This document shows positions 13,122 to 25,474 of a stretch of 64,000 nt of DNA, in pieces. The DNA is taken from contig NC_081171.1 of NCBI RefSeq assembly GCF_012432095.1, positions 9,920,395 through 9,984,394 on the forward strand. Reading direction: 5' to 3'. Numbering within the stretch: position 1 is the first letter of the stretch; the number at the start of each line of letters is the position of its first letter. The translations under genes were made by a program, and so were the position numbers. The notes under the pieces were generated by a model that did not search any database, was not told where the DNA came from, and worked only from the letters and a program-made list of their open reading frames with translations. Source of the DNA: Onychostoma macrolepis (taxonomy: Eukaryota; Chordata; Actinopteri; Cypriniformes; Cyprinidae).

Positions 13122-14884
13122 GAAAGACATTTAGAGTGCCGCTCTCTGTCATACAAGTGATGAAGTGTGGAACTCACAGTCGCACACACTACAGTCGTTC
13201 TGAAGTATGTTGTTCAGTGGCTGTCTTTGAGGTAAAGAGGCCAGGACAATATTCATGTTTGTACTTTGTAACCAAATAGCATTTTACTTGAGGTGAAACT
13301 GCAGTGACAAATAACAGTTTGGATAACCATTAGCTTCAAGGTTGTTGTAATCTCATTCCCCTCGTAATTAACTCACGGCAAAGCTTTTGGCTATTAGCTC
13401 TAGACTCATTGATTGCAACATTCTGCTAAAAAGACAAAGAATGATTATTCTTTCATGACTGACAACGAAATCAGTTGAGTTGAGTCTTGATCAGATGAGC
13501 ATATTTCATATACTGTAACTTACAAAAGGCTTCTTCATCACAACAGAGCTTAGCGACTCTACTTTATAAAATACATAAAACACATGTATTGTTTTCAGAA
13601 AAAGTTATGTTTTTCTAAATTCTACATGTGATTACGACATAATTTCATTCATTTTCAAGTGTAATTTGTTGTCAAGCCATGCATTTGTCATGGTTATATA
13701 TGCATAATGTTGGATGAATAGCTTTCTCTTGCCTGAGGCCTTGTTTGTTGTATTCATTTGTGGATTGTAATACTCCAGTAATTATCTCCAACTGTGAGGT
13801 AAAATTAATTCATAAATGTTTCTTTGTATAAATGTATTCTTGGACCGTCTAATGCACTGATATTTTCTTCCACACACCAACTGAAAATATTGCATACAAT
13901 CTTACATTTTGCATGATTATGAACAAAAACTATACAAAGTAGCTTTTTATGTGAAGTTGTGTATATACTGTACATTACCTCAATTATTTGACTATTTTGA
14001 CTAGACTTTGGGTGGGTATTGTTGTAAATAAGAATGACATTTATTATTTTGTAATTATTATGTGTTTACTGTCACTTTTCATCAATTAAGTGATCAAAAG
14101 TGAAGGTCTGGAGACTTAGTGTTTGGTAATATTAAAATGAGTTAATCTCAATGTTGTTTACAATAGCATCTTTTATTGTGCCCATTTCATTTTAATTGAA
14201 ACTTCAGTTTATCATTTGTGACACCATTATGGGCTGTACCTTATTATAGGAAGTGTGTGTGTGAACCATATCCTTAGTCAATTACACTCAGCGAGAGGTG
14301 TAAGTAGGCATGCTGTTGCTAGTAGTAACCATATAAATGACAATGACAATGACAATATACACTAATTAAGATTAATCTAAACAGATCTACTGAATCTGGC
14401 TCTTGTTCTGTTGGTAGGTACAGAGATGCTCAAGGCCAAATGTTATTAAAGTTGCTTAAATGAAAAGTAAGCCACTTACTTCACTTAAATAGACTGTTCT
14501 TCATCCCACCTCCACTACAGTTTTCCGTTAATCGCTCATTTGTGGGAACTTTGAAATTCACCTTAGGTTCAAGGCCCTTAATTATGGACAGTGAGTCAGA
14601 TCTGTCAACTTTATCCATTTGCTTTATAAACATACAAATTCATAAGTCACCGCAAAATACACTAATGGCTTATGTGAGACAGTATTCACATCTTGAGGAA
14701 GAGAGTTTTGATAAATAATGTTTCAATGGCAAGCTGAAAATGTTTTACTTGAATGGATTTTATTATTGAGAAATGGGAAAGTATATTGTTAAAAGGGTCA
14801 GAAAAAATTTATAATACTATATAGCAAAGACTCTTTCAGCATCTGTGGGTTAAAATGAAGTTGAAGGCTATTTAAAGGTTAAGG
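11546..14884. other. Noncoding DNA with minor repeats
   Basis: At 12325-12410 there is a run of AAATTTCC/GGAAA-type words known from fish dispersed repeats. A (GT)n lies at 13095-13121. The rest shows no gene, RNA or transposon end that I can support. Confidence 0.5.
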
Positions 14885-15173
14885 TACTACAAAAATTAAA
14901 CATTTGTCATAATTTTTTCACCCCAATATTGTTACAAACCCTTTAACTTTTTTCCCTATAGAATACACAAGGAGAAATGAATCCATCAAGAAATGAAGCC
15001 GAACTGAATCATTCAATTCTCAAGGTAAGATGTTCAGGTAATAACAATTTAAATTTAGCTTCTTCGTTTCAGATTCAGAACTGTTTCTCGCCTAAATAGT
15101 CAATTGGACTAATGAAGCTTTTGATTAAAATCAACAAATTTGACAGACGGGTGAGTTAATGTGTGATCCCTTT
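14885..15173. repeat. Degenerate MITE with AAAGG...CCCTTT ends
   Basis: Starts near AAAGGTTAAGGTACTAC and ends near GTGTGATCCCTTTAA. The interior resembles the foldback MITE family, with a CACCCCAATATTGTTAC-like word and a GACAGACGGGTGAGTTAA-like word. An exon-like segment at 14962-15024 falls inside it. Confidence 0.45.
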
Positions 15174-16648
15174 AAACCACAACATGAATTTAAGCCATAT
15201 AATGATTTCAAAAGGTATTACTGCATTACTTTAAACCAAATTAATTTGTGCAGCTCTTGGTGTTCTTGAGAATTCAGGGATTGCTTTTCAGTTCAGTGAT
15301 GTTGGACTGCGGTGGTGTAAATCCAGTACCCAGGGCTAATTGTGGTGCCAGTAGTCGAACTGGGACGAAGGGGTTTGCTTTTGTTTGCACGTAATGACCA
15401 ATCTTCTCCACAAACAACTCTTGTTCTTTTTAATGACTTCCAAGTTTTCCAGTGATTGCGGGGTTTGTTCACGCCTCATTTTGTTTAACCATCAAATCTC
15501 TAAATGCCACCTTGTTTGGAGGAGTGACGGAGGACAGAGAGATTATGGCGGAGGGTTTTTGTAGGTTGAGCCGCAGCGTTCTGGCGTGGAGTAGGTGCAG
15601 AGCTGCTTGTGCCACTCCAATCATACAGAAGCACCTGGTGGTTATTTGGCTGTAACTCTTTGTCTGTCTGCCTCTTCTTTGTTGGCTTTCATGTGACAAA
15701 AATGTAGAAACAAACAAAGTTGTCAAGGAGTGCAGCAAGTGATATTGAGGGCTGACGTTCACAGAAACTTTGAAAGTGAATAATGGCAAGCGCATACATA
15801 ACTAATACTCTACAGCTTGACAGATCACAGCAATAAGAATGATGTTCAGTTTTAACTCATACACCCTCTTTGTTAATGATAATAATCTGATGTGACAATT
15901 TCAGAGTCTGAGTTTGGAAAGCACCTTAAATACTGACACAAATCACAGCTGACAGTCAGAATGTTTCCAGGCAGACAAATAGAGCGTGATGATCATAGAT
16001 CTACATCAAGAGCATGCTTTTGTATTCTCATGAATATCCGTTTTTATGTCTGAATGATTTAGCAAGTCCCGTTAAGTGAAAACTAGCAGATTTGAATAAT
16101 GTCATTCTGATAACATGGCGATGTGTTTCTGAGTAGGGAGTCTTCCATGTATAATAGCGAATGTGGGGATGGCTGGCCATCGACAGTCTTCTAAATATCT
16201 GCTCTCTTTCCACAGCTTACACATCTAAATGGCACCCTGTGCGCCACCGGTCAATGTTGTTTTTTTGGATGGCTTCCAAAAACATTTTTTTGCCATATTG
16301 CAAGCAAGGAATATACTGTGATATTTCAACCTCGAGATGTCGCCAGGTTATAGCTTCTTTAAACACGTTTTCTGCAGTGGTACTTTACAGACAGCCCGAG
16401 GTGGATGCTGAGGATTTTGCCTGGAGTTGGATTGGTTGGTAGAATGTGGTTGTTTTGGTTAGTTGTTCAATACTAAATTGATACTAGGATGTTGTTGGGA
16501 CACGATTTAATCTATTTAGCTTCTAATCTATCACGATTGTCAAATTTCATCCCCAATTGGCAGTTGCCCACTGCACAGCCATTTTGAAAAAGGAGCAGTT
16601 ACTGTATACTCGACTTATTTACCATTGTAAAATGAATGAATAATAAAT
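15174..16648. other. Noncoding DNA, no gene seen
   Basis: Two overlapping frames of about 100 codons on opposite strands occur at 15452-15795, and a 93-codon frame at 16161-16442. None has a recognisable domain or splice context. Treated as noncoding. Confidence 0.5.
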
Positions 16649-16979
16649 GTATGCATTAGAGCTGTGCAATTCATCGAAATACAGTTTCAATATAGATTTC
16701 CGCTTCCAACGATTATGAAAATACAGTAATAACAAATAAACCGGTTATTGCGCCCCATTCCGCCTCTTTCAAGCTGTGCACTTTCACTCCTCCATAAAAG
16801 CCCAAACTTCACGTGCTAATCAGTAAAATAATGTAACCTTACTTTCGCAAAATGGGACATGCTTGATTTACTAACATTTATTAATTACCTTGTGATTTTA
16901 AAAGCGCGAAAAAGAATTTCGCTGTTCCTCAGGAGGCTTTCTGTGTATGCCCACATGAAAAAATACTATAGTAAACTGT

Positions 16980-17340
16980 AGTATTTATTATAGTAAACTG
17001 TAGTAAATTATAGTATACTGTAGTATATTATAGTATTTTCTACACTTTGTTAACTTATACTACAGCACTGTAGTACTGACAATAGTAAGTTCATAAACTG
17101 TAGTAAATACTGTAGTAAACTATAGTAATTGTAGTACACTGTGTATTATGGTATTTACTACAGTTTGTTAATTTATACTACAGCATACTCTAGTATTAAC
17201 TATAGTGAGTTCGTAACTGTAGTAAAATTAAGTTTTTACTATAATAAACTGTAGTAATACTGAAGTATACTGTAGTATTTATACACAATTTATATTATAT
17301 CATAATGTAGTATTAACTACAGAGATAATCACTGAGCTAA
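16980..17340. repeat. About 117-bp tandem repeat of ACTGTAGTAA words
   Basis: The phrase TTGTTAACTTATACTACAG at 17047 recurs as TTGTTAATTTATACTACAG at 17164, a spacing of 117 bp. A third, decayed copy follows around 17280-17335. The units are themselves made of short inverted ACTGTAG/CTACAGT words, so the stretch could fold extensively. Confidence 0.7.
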
Positions 17341-17430
17341 TATAGGACAATATTGTCAATTATAATTTTTTTCTCACTTTAATTATATGATGTAATATGA
17401 TATTTAATTAAAAAATTCAATAGTATTGTG

Positions 17431-18396
17431 TAGGGATGGGACGATAACACCTACCTCCCGATTCGATACTATCACAATACTTGGGTGCCGATACGATATG
17501 TATTGCAATTTTTTTTTTTTTTTAAGAATTTCGATTCTACAAGTATTGCGATTCGATATTGTTTTTTGTTTTTAACTCTAGACCATGGGAAAAAGTTGAA
17601 TGATACACTTAATATACAGACTGTCACAATAATAATAATTTTTAAAAAATCTTAGCAGTCACTATTGCCATTCGATATTACAATTTATTGTGATTTTTGT
17701 TTGCTTATTAAAATAGCTGATTATACCCTTAAAAGAGACTGTATATGATGAGTCAAATAAACTTTTATTTAAGGAGCATACACAGTGTATATTTAAAGTA
17801 CCTTGAACCATGAAACTTTCAAGTAGCTACCAAAACCCTGAACTTGCACATGAATATAATAGTCAAATGTTCAACAAAATGAGCAGAAAAAAATACTTTC
17901 TGAAATAAAATAAAGTGATATGTTACTTTGCATACCGTTTTAGTCATGTTTTCAATGCAGTTGGGATTCAAAGCGTGAAGGTGCAGAAAGAATTCTGGAA
18001 GAGGTTTGATCCTCTGCCTCCGTCATGGCTCTGCCTCGCGCCTGCTTTAAACATATATGACGTCATCTAATGCAGCGGCACAGCGCACGCAGAACGATCA
18101 TTGTATGACATCAAAGCACCGCTACAGAGAACAGACGCTCCGCGTGCTTTGAATCGCTCTCGCGGTACTTTGATGTCATACGCTTATCGTCTGCGTGGTG
18201 CTGCTCCAAGTCTAACACACCGATACATTTCGCCATCAGTTGGTATTACAAAGCGCTAACTTCTCTCCACCACCTCTTAGGAAAAATAAAATAATGAAAT
18301 AAAAATCGATTCTGAGGTAAACCAATCGATTTTTAAATCGTTTTAAAAAGAATCACGATAGTTAAGTGAATCGATTTTTTTTTTCTCCCACCCCTA
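17431..18396. mobile_element. Non-autonomous hAT nested in the CCCACATG element
   Basis: 966 bp, starting TAGGGATGGGACGAT and ending CTCCCACCCCTA. The flanks are GTATTGTG (17423-17430) and GTATTTTG (18397-18404), an 8-bp TSD with one mismatch. The ends hold several ATCGATTTTT and GATTCGATA words, typical subterminal repeats. The interior contains a G/C-rich module at 18060-18200 with imperfect inverted arms (18103-18122 and 18162-18181). One arm matches another place in the window (46923-46942). No transposase. Confidence 0.8.
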
Positions 18397-18404
18397 GTAT
18401 TTTG

Positions 18405-19155
18405 TCAGCTTTTGCACTGAAGGCAGAAAAAATGCATAGCTTTTAAATGGGAATGTTTATCTTATTATTCTTTTTTTTTAAGGAAACACTCAAGCCCAAT
18501 GATGAAAAAAGAAGCAGCAGCACTTCACTAGCATGGATATAGTTCAAGATTAAAGGTATGCTTTAAAAATTATGTATATAAAAATCTTTGCACCCCATAG
18601 CAACTTCCAACACACAAGGAGTTGCCTTCTCCAGACTGCATGTTTCTTGGTTTCTTGTGTACTTTTAGCTGCATATTTTGGGTTATTATCCTGTTGGAGG
18701 CTTATGGAATATGCATGAGGCATTTGTGTTTAATTTCATCACTCTTCAGGAGGAATTAAACATTTTTTAATTAACTGTAAGAGAACCAAAAAAAAAATTC
18801 ACATCTGTTTGTATCTGTGTTAAGTCACCCAAGTTCAGACTGGACTGGACTTGTGTATTTGTCAGTAATCTTTGCCTTTCTTTGAGATAGAGCTGCCAGG
18901 TAATGTGCAGAGGCTGGAGAGTCTTCTGCAGTCAGGACTGCCTGTGCTAAGCCCTCTTCCAGCCAAGTCAACTCCTGATGCTTGTCTGCATCAATAGAGA
19001 CATGGGCCTGAAAACATTCATCGACTAGGGTTCAGTCATCAAAAGGCACTCGAGTTAAGTCGTCCATCCCAAGAGAGACTTAGGAGATAACAAGTAAGAG
19101 TCAATAACAATTGTAATTAAGACACAAAAAGTGCATTTACCAGTAATAAATTAAC
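18405..19155. other. Interior of the CCCACATG element, no gene seen
   Basis: Lies between the nested hAT and the right half of the CCCACATG element. No open frame or repeat was recognised. It may be element-internal or the trace of another insertion. Confidence 0.4.
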
Positions 19156-19205
<50 letters not shown>

Positions 19206-19215
19206 ATGTGTGTGT
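19156..19215. repeat. (GT)n microsatellite
   Basis: About 60 bp of alternating GT with one TTTATG interruption near its end. Confidence 0.92.
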
Positions 19216-19524
19216 TTTTTCAGGGGGTGCCAAGGCCAGACTCCCATTTCTACTTGACAGCAATGTTGGGCAAAAGTTAAACATTGCAGCCAAGAACAAA
19301 AAAAAAAAACAACAAAAAAACAAATTACTACTTAAGGTGTTGTTTGGTTTTGTTCATTTTAAGGAATTTGTATGCGTTGTAATAGTATATGTTGTAGTAT
19401 CCTATACTGGAGTGTTAGAAAATTTACTACAGTAAAGGCTAACGTAATTTGTCTATATTACTGTAGTAGAGTTACCACAGAAAATTACTATTCATAAGTT
19501 CATAAGTACAATTTACTGTAGTAC

Positions 19525-20278
19525 CTTTATTATAGTATGGTTCAAAAACACTATAGAATTTTTTACTACATTTTCTATGGTAAATTTACTATAATATTTT
19601 TTCATGTGGGTGCACTCCGACACGTAACAGAACACAGACAAGTTATGAATGTAAACATTTGAGAATGAAAATACATAGGCCTATGTAACAGTATATTGGA
19701 TCCGTGCAGCTCTTAAAGTGACAACAGGCTATGGAATGTCTAGGAATGTCTATGTAATGTTAGTAAAATAACAAAAGACAGAGGAAATCACTACTGCTCT
19801 TGAATGAAGGACTTGTAGCTTTAATAAGAAACAAAATAATTTAATTATTACAGAGAAGACTATGTTGTTTTATTTTACATTTGATTTAGGGGTGGGCGAT
19901 ATGGCAAAAATATCATATCAAGATTTTTTTTAGAAATATCACAATTTCACGATTTTATCACGATTCTTTGTACTAACAGTATTCCCCCACAATTTATTAT
20001 TGTATCTTTACTATAGTATGGTTCAAAAACACTATAGTATTTACTATAGAATTTTTTACTACATTTTCTATGGTAAATTTACTATAATATTTTTTCATGT
20101 GGGTGCGCTCCGACACGTAACAGAACACAGACAAGTTACAAAATATTTTAATTCTTACAGTAAAGACTATGTTGTTTTATTTTACATTTGATTTAGGGGT
20201 TGGCGATATGGCAAAAATATCACATCAAGATTTTTTTTAGAAATATCACGATTTCATGATTTTATCACGATTCTTTGT
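19525..20278. repeat. Local direct duplication across two transposon ends
   Basis: Copy 1 (19525-19971) and copy 2 (20006-20278) each run from CTTTA(T/C)TATAGTATGG, through the right end of the CCCACATG element and its flank GCTCCGACACGTAACAG, into the left end of the next hAT (AGGGGTKGGCGATATGG) and up to CACGATTCTTTGT. The start offset is about 481 bp. Copy 2 lacks about 190 bp of copy 1 (roughly 19655-19845) and has a 12-bp extra word near its start. It must post-date both insertions. Confidence 0.8.
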
Positions 20279-20597
20279 CATGTTGATTTTACTATTTTGT
20301 CTGAGCAGTACAGCCAAACTAATTTCCCTATTATAAAGTCAAAGTAACAAAATAAAAAAAAAGAATGGTGGATATTTAGGCCAAAGTGGGCGAAGATAAA
20401 AATCTTTGTCATTTATTTTATATTTGTTATTAAAAAATAAGAACAAAGATACACATTACAAATACACATAATATACAAATAAAATAAACAGTGCTTTATT
20501 TTCAGGTACAGTAGGCATATTTAGCAGGAGCATTCAAAAAATTGAATGAAAAAAATATAACAATAACTATATAGATTGATTCCTATTAAAGTAACTG

Positions 20598-20601
<4 letters not shown>

Positions 20602-20672
<71 letters not shown>
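20602..20672. repeat. (TA)n microsatellite
   Basis: About 71 bp of pure alternating TA inside the hAT at 19887-21620. Confidence 0.95.
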
Positions 20673-20676
<4 letters not shown>

Positions 20677-20784
20677 GTCAAGAGTAGCAAGTTTTTTTCT
20701 TCTTCTCTTTGTTTTGCTGTTTTAACATTAAAGAATAAAAATTCTGTCATCTGCCTGTCTATTCTGTCATAGTGTTTTATATTT

Positions 20785-21089
20785 ATACCATCATTTACTC
20801 ACTCAAAATTAGTTTTAAACCTGAATGAGTTTCTTTCTTCTGCTGAACATACATTCTATTTTGAAGAACGTTTAAAACCAAACAGTTGCTGGTCCACAGT
20901 GACTTCCATAGTATTTGTTTCCCCCTACTATCAAAGTCAATGTGGACCAGCAACTGTTTGGTCACCCACGTTCTTCAAAATATCTTCTTTTGTGTTCAGC
21001 ACTAGAAAGAAATGAATACAGGTTTGGGACAACATGTGAGTGAGTAAATAATGACAGGAATTTAATTTTTGGGTGAACTATCCCTTTAA
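20785..21089. mobile_element. Foldback MITE (Angel-like fish family)
   Basis: Ends in GGGTGAACTATCCCTTTAA. Its centre is a hairpin with perfect 21-bp arms: 20878-20898 (CCAAACAGTTGCTGGTCCAC, then A) and 20941-20961. Outer arms carry ATTTACTCACTC and GAGTGAGTAAAT. This palindromic structure is typical of abundant cyprinid foldback MITEs. The name Angel is a tentative recollection. The left end is truncated or diverged. Confidence 0.75.
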
Positions 21090-21810
21090 TGACAGTCGGC
21101 TGCATGTTTAGTACTGTCCCTTTAAGTTTAAGACCTGCACGCATCTAATATACAGGCACATATCCGTTTCTCTCTCAATTGTTTACTTTCATTTTAAACA
21201 TAACCAACTGAATCTGTATGTAAACCTTGTGTGTTTTGACAGTATTAGCTCAAAATATAACTTAGTTGAGTAATAAGGCGCTGTTAGACAGGTGTTTTAG
21301 TGCGCACGCTTCAGGTGTAACGTTAGGGGCTCAAAAAAAGGGCATGTCAGACCAGCTCGCGAATGAAAAGCTAAACAGCAAGGCATTAAAACACATGCAA
21401 ATTATGTACTTTTGTGATTACGAATAAGTGCAGTGTTCCGTGAGAGTAACTCTACCACTGATGTGAATGTATGACGTGCTGTACAGTATATTGATAAGGC
21501 GGCGCCAGAACTGCAGCTGATAGAATGTGCGCTGTAGCACGATACTACAATATTTCGTCAAAAGCAGATCGAGACATTTTTATCATCCACGATCAAAAAT
21601 CGTCATATCGCACACCCCTTGTTTGATTATTACATTTCTGTAGTAGGCTGTTAGCTGAATACTTTACTTATTATTTGTCCTTTACTTTTATATTACTGAC
21701 TTTTTTTCATATGGCCCACTCATATTCATGTTAAATAACCGTGATTACAATATTGACCAAAATAATCCTGATTATTATTTTTGCCATAATCGAGCAGCCG
21801 TGGTATGAAT

Positions 21811-23079
21811 ATATTAACACACACTGCGAATGTTTGAAAGAAATCATAGTAGGTTTTCAAGTGCTAACAATTTTAATAAATATCCATATTTAATAAATAT
21901 TAATAATTATGTAGTAATTATACAATAATTATTTCAGACATAATTCATGGCAGCACATTTTGCATAAATAGTGTTTAAATATTAACATTTTAGTACAAAA
22001 AATATTGGATATACAGTAATATAGAATATCTAGTCTGGTGGTCGCATACGGTCTAGCCACAAAAGTTTTAATATTTCAGAGCTCAAATCAGATCAGAAAA
22101 TTTCACATTTGCACAAAAAGCTATAGCTTTTTACGTACATAAAGTATAAAATAGCATAGCAAGCACTACTAATTATAGATTTATCTGTCAGAAGGCTTGA
22201 GGAACTATGCTTCAAAATCCATTTCACAGTTGACTGCAATTTTATTGATTATTGGTCATAAACCTTCATTTTAGTTACATACATGTAGCTAACATAAAGA
22301 AAGATATTATGCTGTGGACACTGTAAACACACACAAGTCCTGTTTGCTGAAGAGGGAAACTGGTTTTTTAATGATCCATTTTATTGAACTATCCACACAC
22401 TGGCAAGTTCTCCCATTCACCTTTTGTTCTCTTTCCACCCTGTGAATTTATGGACACTGGCCTCTTTTTGGTAAATGACCTGATGTCGTGGAGTAATTTT
22501 GCTCAGCCCCGAGCACCATAGTTTGGACTTTAATTTATCTGAGCAGGCTACACTGAGAGCAAGTCTATGCAGTTCCAGTGGTTGATCATGCAACCAGCAG
22601 CAAAAAGCCATGACCATATGTCTTCCCCCCGCGTGTGGGAGTGAAGACCAGAGCAGGTGCTCAGCTGCCTTTCCCGGCTGTTGCAGGCCTGAGTGCAAGT
22701 CGACGGGAGGGAAAACATGATTACTCAAATAAAGATCCGCTGATAGGGAGGAAAACAAGTCTACTCAAACATCTGCAGCCAGTGCTTAAACCCACAGATC
22801 GTCTCTGTCCAAATATGGAAAGGGGAAAAATCTAAGCCCTCTTTCTGGGCTGTTATGAGGAAGATTTCATTATATGGTTTTCAGACCAGTGCTGTGGTCA
22901 ATTTTGAGGAGAAAAACTGATATCAGGAGATGGATTTTACTCATTACAGGCAAACAATAAATCAGTGTGCATGATGAATTTTACATTAAGAATTGAATTT
23001 AAGTTACATTTGTGCGTAATAATTATTAAATATCAGCTGCCAACTTTATTGCAGTCATGCTGAAAGAAAAAAAAAACAG
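21811..23079. other. Noncoding DNA, no gene seen
   Basis: AT-rich to 22400, more balanced at 22420-22860. A minus-strand frame at 22417-22758 (113 codons) and a plus-strand frame at 22635-22835 overlap. Neither shows a domain. Left as noncoding. Confidence 0.5.
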
Positions 23080-23275
23080 TTCTGAAGAACCCAAAAATTA
23101 ACATTACATCATTTATTAATCTTCATGTCATTCCAAATCTGTATGACTCTATTGACTTTCAATGCATTTTGTGTTTTTGATCTTACTTTGTGTTCCACAG
23201 ATCATACAAGTCATACAAGTTTGGAACAACCTGAGGGTGGATAATGATTTTGACAAAATTTAAATTTTTAGGTGA
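23080..23275. repeat. Short, internally deleted foldback MITE
   Basis: Carries CATTCCAAATCTGTATGACT on one side and CATACAAGTTTGGAACAACC with CTGAGGGTGGATAATGA on the other. These are the outer arms of the same family as 20785-21089. The central hairpin is absent. Confidence 0.6.
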
Positions 23276-24654
23276 TAAAGCTCTTCTGCATGCAGTAACC
23301 TGCATGAGAGAGTACACTGTATCCAAAAGCATAAAAGCAACTAAACTTGTGGTTTGATGACACCTAAAATGTACCACACCTGACTTGAGTTGCCAGTTCT
23401 TGCTGCATGTGCTCTGTACTGAAGTGACATTCTCCTGCAAGCATTAAATCGGGCTAATAGGCTCTCTTTTCCATTTATCTGATCTTTTAGAGATATGACT
23501 CAGAGGTCTGACACACCAAGATTTCATTTCCTTGCAACACTTAATGCTAAACTACAAATGAAACCCATTTACAATGGATTCCAAAAGAATTGCTGTTATA
23601 TAATGAAAATTCATAAACACATTTCTGAAGATTTTTACCCATTTCTGCTTAACATTTTTGGATAGACAAGAGCACCATAATACCTCTTATGTGAGGGTGA
23701 ATGAATGAGTTTTTCACATTTTCTAAATGAAATTTCCTGCCTGTTGTCTCATTTTGTTAAATGTGTGTTTTCATAGCTTTGTTTTGATGCTGTAGTGATT
23801 TATATGTTGTATAAAATTTGTGTATATACGTACGTAGGCTGTTGACGCATAACATGTTCATGGACTTCTCTCTTTTATCAACATCAAGATTTTTAGATTG
23901 AAATGTATGGGTTGTTGACAAATTACATGTCCCTAGACTTTTTTTTTTTTTTTTTTTTTTTTTTATCAACGTCAAGTTTTTTTAGATTCAAATTAATGCT
24001 TCTAAATCAAAATTATATAAGCTGGTTTCTCTCATACAAAGAATATTATTCTAATGTATACTGTATTGAGTGTGCATTGCTGCTATAATTGAATCGTGTT
24101 CACTTTTGTTGGCAGCCATCAAAGATGTGCTGTTTACTGCAGCCTGTCACTCCGTCTGTAGTCTAAAGAAGTATGAATCGACATTGAGAGGTGAGGACAG
24201 AGACAGACACTGGTTAAGGCTCAGTCAGACATAAGAGATCTGTATTTGTTTCCTCTGGTAAGAGCGAGAGAGGAACTTGAGCCTTCTGTGTTTTCTTGTA
24301 ACACAGCTCTTTGTCTTTTTCCCCACTGGAAGAGAGCTCATCTTCTTTTCTCAACTTTGCAAGTCGTAAGGTCCCCCTCCCTTCATGAGCCTCAGATGTG
24401 TGAAAGCTTTTCTCCATTCTGAGCTCAAAAGGGCACCATTAGCTTCTCTTGAAGGTGGTGTGATGAGAGTCCAGTAAAATGTCATTGTCTAATCAGAAAA
24501 AGATGCAATAAGCAGCTTGCTGGTGGCTCATATTCCCAAATTACACCATTTTTGTGTTTGTGTTTATAGCTTTGTGGTCTATTATCAGCTTGAAATTGGC
24601 ATGTGGGCACTAAAGAGTGTGTACGTACTATTTGAGAGTCTCGTTAACATTAAG
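23276..24654. other. Noncoding DNA with a poly-T tract
   Basis: A poly-T of about 25 bp lies at 23940-23964. The words GTTGACGCATAACATG (23840) and GTTGACAAATTACATG (23913), each followed by a TATCAACATCAAG-like word, suggest a short 80-90 bp local duplication. No gene. Confidence 0.5.
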
Positions 24655-24701
24655 TGTGTGTGTGTGTGTGTATATACAGTGTGTGTGTATATATATATAC
24701 T

Positions 24702-24759
<58 letters not shown>

Positions 24760-24774
24760 TACGTATGTATGTGC

Positions 24775-24827
<53 letters not shown>

Positions 24828-25068
24828 TCATTGTTAAGCCAAATAATTGTCCTTATATCACATTAATTAGAATTAGCAATAAAAATAATCACGTTTAGTT
24901 AATGCTTGATGAACTTTCTATTTCTAAAAAAAAAAAAAATCATGAAAACACTAATAATAAGAAATGTTTCTTGAATACAAAATCAGCATATTCAGCATAT
25001 ATTAGCCATTATAGGAATAAATACAATTTTAAAACATATCAAAATATAAAACAGGTATTTTAAAATGT

Positions 25069-25130
<62 letters not shown>

Positions 25131-25145
25131 TACGTATGTATGTGC

Positions 25146-25194
<49 letters not shown>

Positions 25195-25434
25195 TCATTG
25201 TTAAGCCAAATAATTGTCCTTATATCACATTAATTAGAATTAGCAATAAAAATAATCACGTTTAGTTAATGCTTGATGAACTTTCTATTTCTAAAAAAAA
25301 AAAAATCATGAAAACACTAATAATAAGAAATGTTTCTTGAATACAAAATCAGCATATTCAGCATATATTAGCCATTATAGGAATAAATACAATTTTAAAA
25401 CATATCAAAATATAAAACAGGTATTTTAAAATGT

Positions 25435-25474
<40 letters not shown>

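Larger units (their letters stand above)
16950..19610. mobile_element. Unclassified TIR element, CCCACATGAAAAAATA ends
   Basis: The left end reads CCCACATGAAAAAATACTAT. The right end is its inverse (...ATATTTTTTCATGTGGG). Both ends continue into words made of ACTGTAGTAA and TACTACAG. It interrupts the outer hAT: the flanking words TGTGTATG and TGCACTCC would otherwise join. A second copy of the right end lies at about 20080-20104 because of a local duplication. No long TSD is visible, perhaps TG only. No transposase was seen. The superfamily is unknown. Subtracting the nested hAT leaves about 1.7 kb. Confidence 0.6.
19887..21620. mobile_element. hAT element (TAGGGGTGGGCGATATG ends)
   Basis: The left end is TAGGGGTGGGCGATATGG and the right end ...CATATCGCACACCCCTT. 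The flanks ATTTGATT (19879-19886) and GTTTGATT (21621-21628) form an 8-bp TSD with one mismatch. The interior holds part of the local duplication, a long (TA)n and a foldback MITE. No transposase frame was found. It is nested in the outer hAT. Confidence 0.75.
16657..21802. mobile_element. Outer hAT element, filled with later insertions
   Basis: The left end starts TAGAGCTGTGCAATTCATCG. The right end, read in reverse, is CACGGCTGCTCGATTATGGC. These match the pattern of hAT elements that begin TAGGGCTGCACGATTA. The 8-bp flanks are GTATGCAT (16649-16656) and GTATGAAT (21803-21810), 7 of 8 identical. The span is 5.1 kb, but most of it is later insertions: the CCCACATG element, the hAT at 17431 and the hAT at 19887. 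No transposase was found. The pairing of the two ends is inferred from ends plus TSD. Confidence 0.65.

Noticed and set aside
14962..15024. 63-bp exon-like segment: TTTTTTCCCTATAG acceptor, AAG/GTAAGA donor, one open frame of 21 codons
   Set aside because: It lies inside a degenerate MITE (14885-15173), and its sequence (ACACAAGGAGAAATGAATCC) is part of that repeat. A host exon is unlikely.
15469..15795. 108-codon minus-strand frame overlapping a 67-codon plus-strand frame
   Set aside because: No recognisable family and no supporting signals. Frames of this length are expected by chance in 64 kb.
16161..16442. 93-codon plus-strand frame next to a CTCTCTTTCCACAG acceptor-like site
   Set aside because: No donor at a sensible place and no recognisable peptide.
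22417..22758. 113-codon minus-strand frame
   Set aside because: No domain, no splice or promoter context, and a competing frame on the other strand.
24517..24898. Overlapping frames rich in Cys-Val, Ile-Tyr and Thr-His
   Set aside because: They are translations of (GT)n and (TA)n microsatellites.
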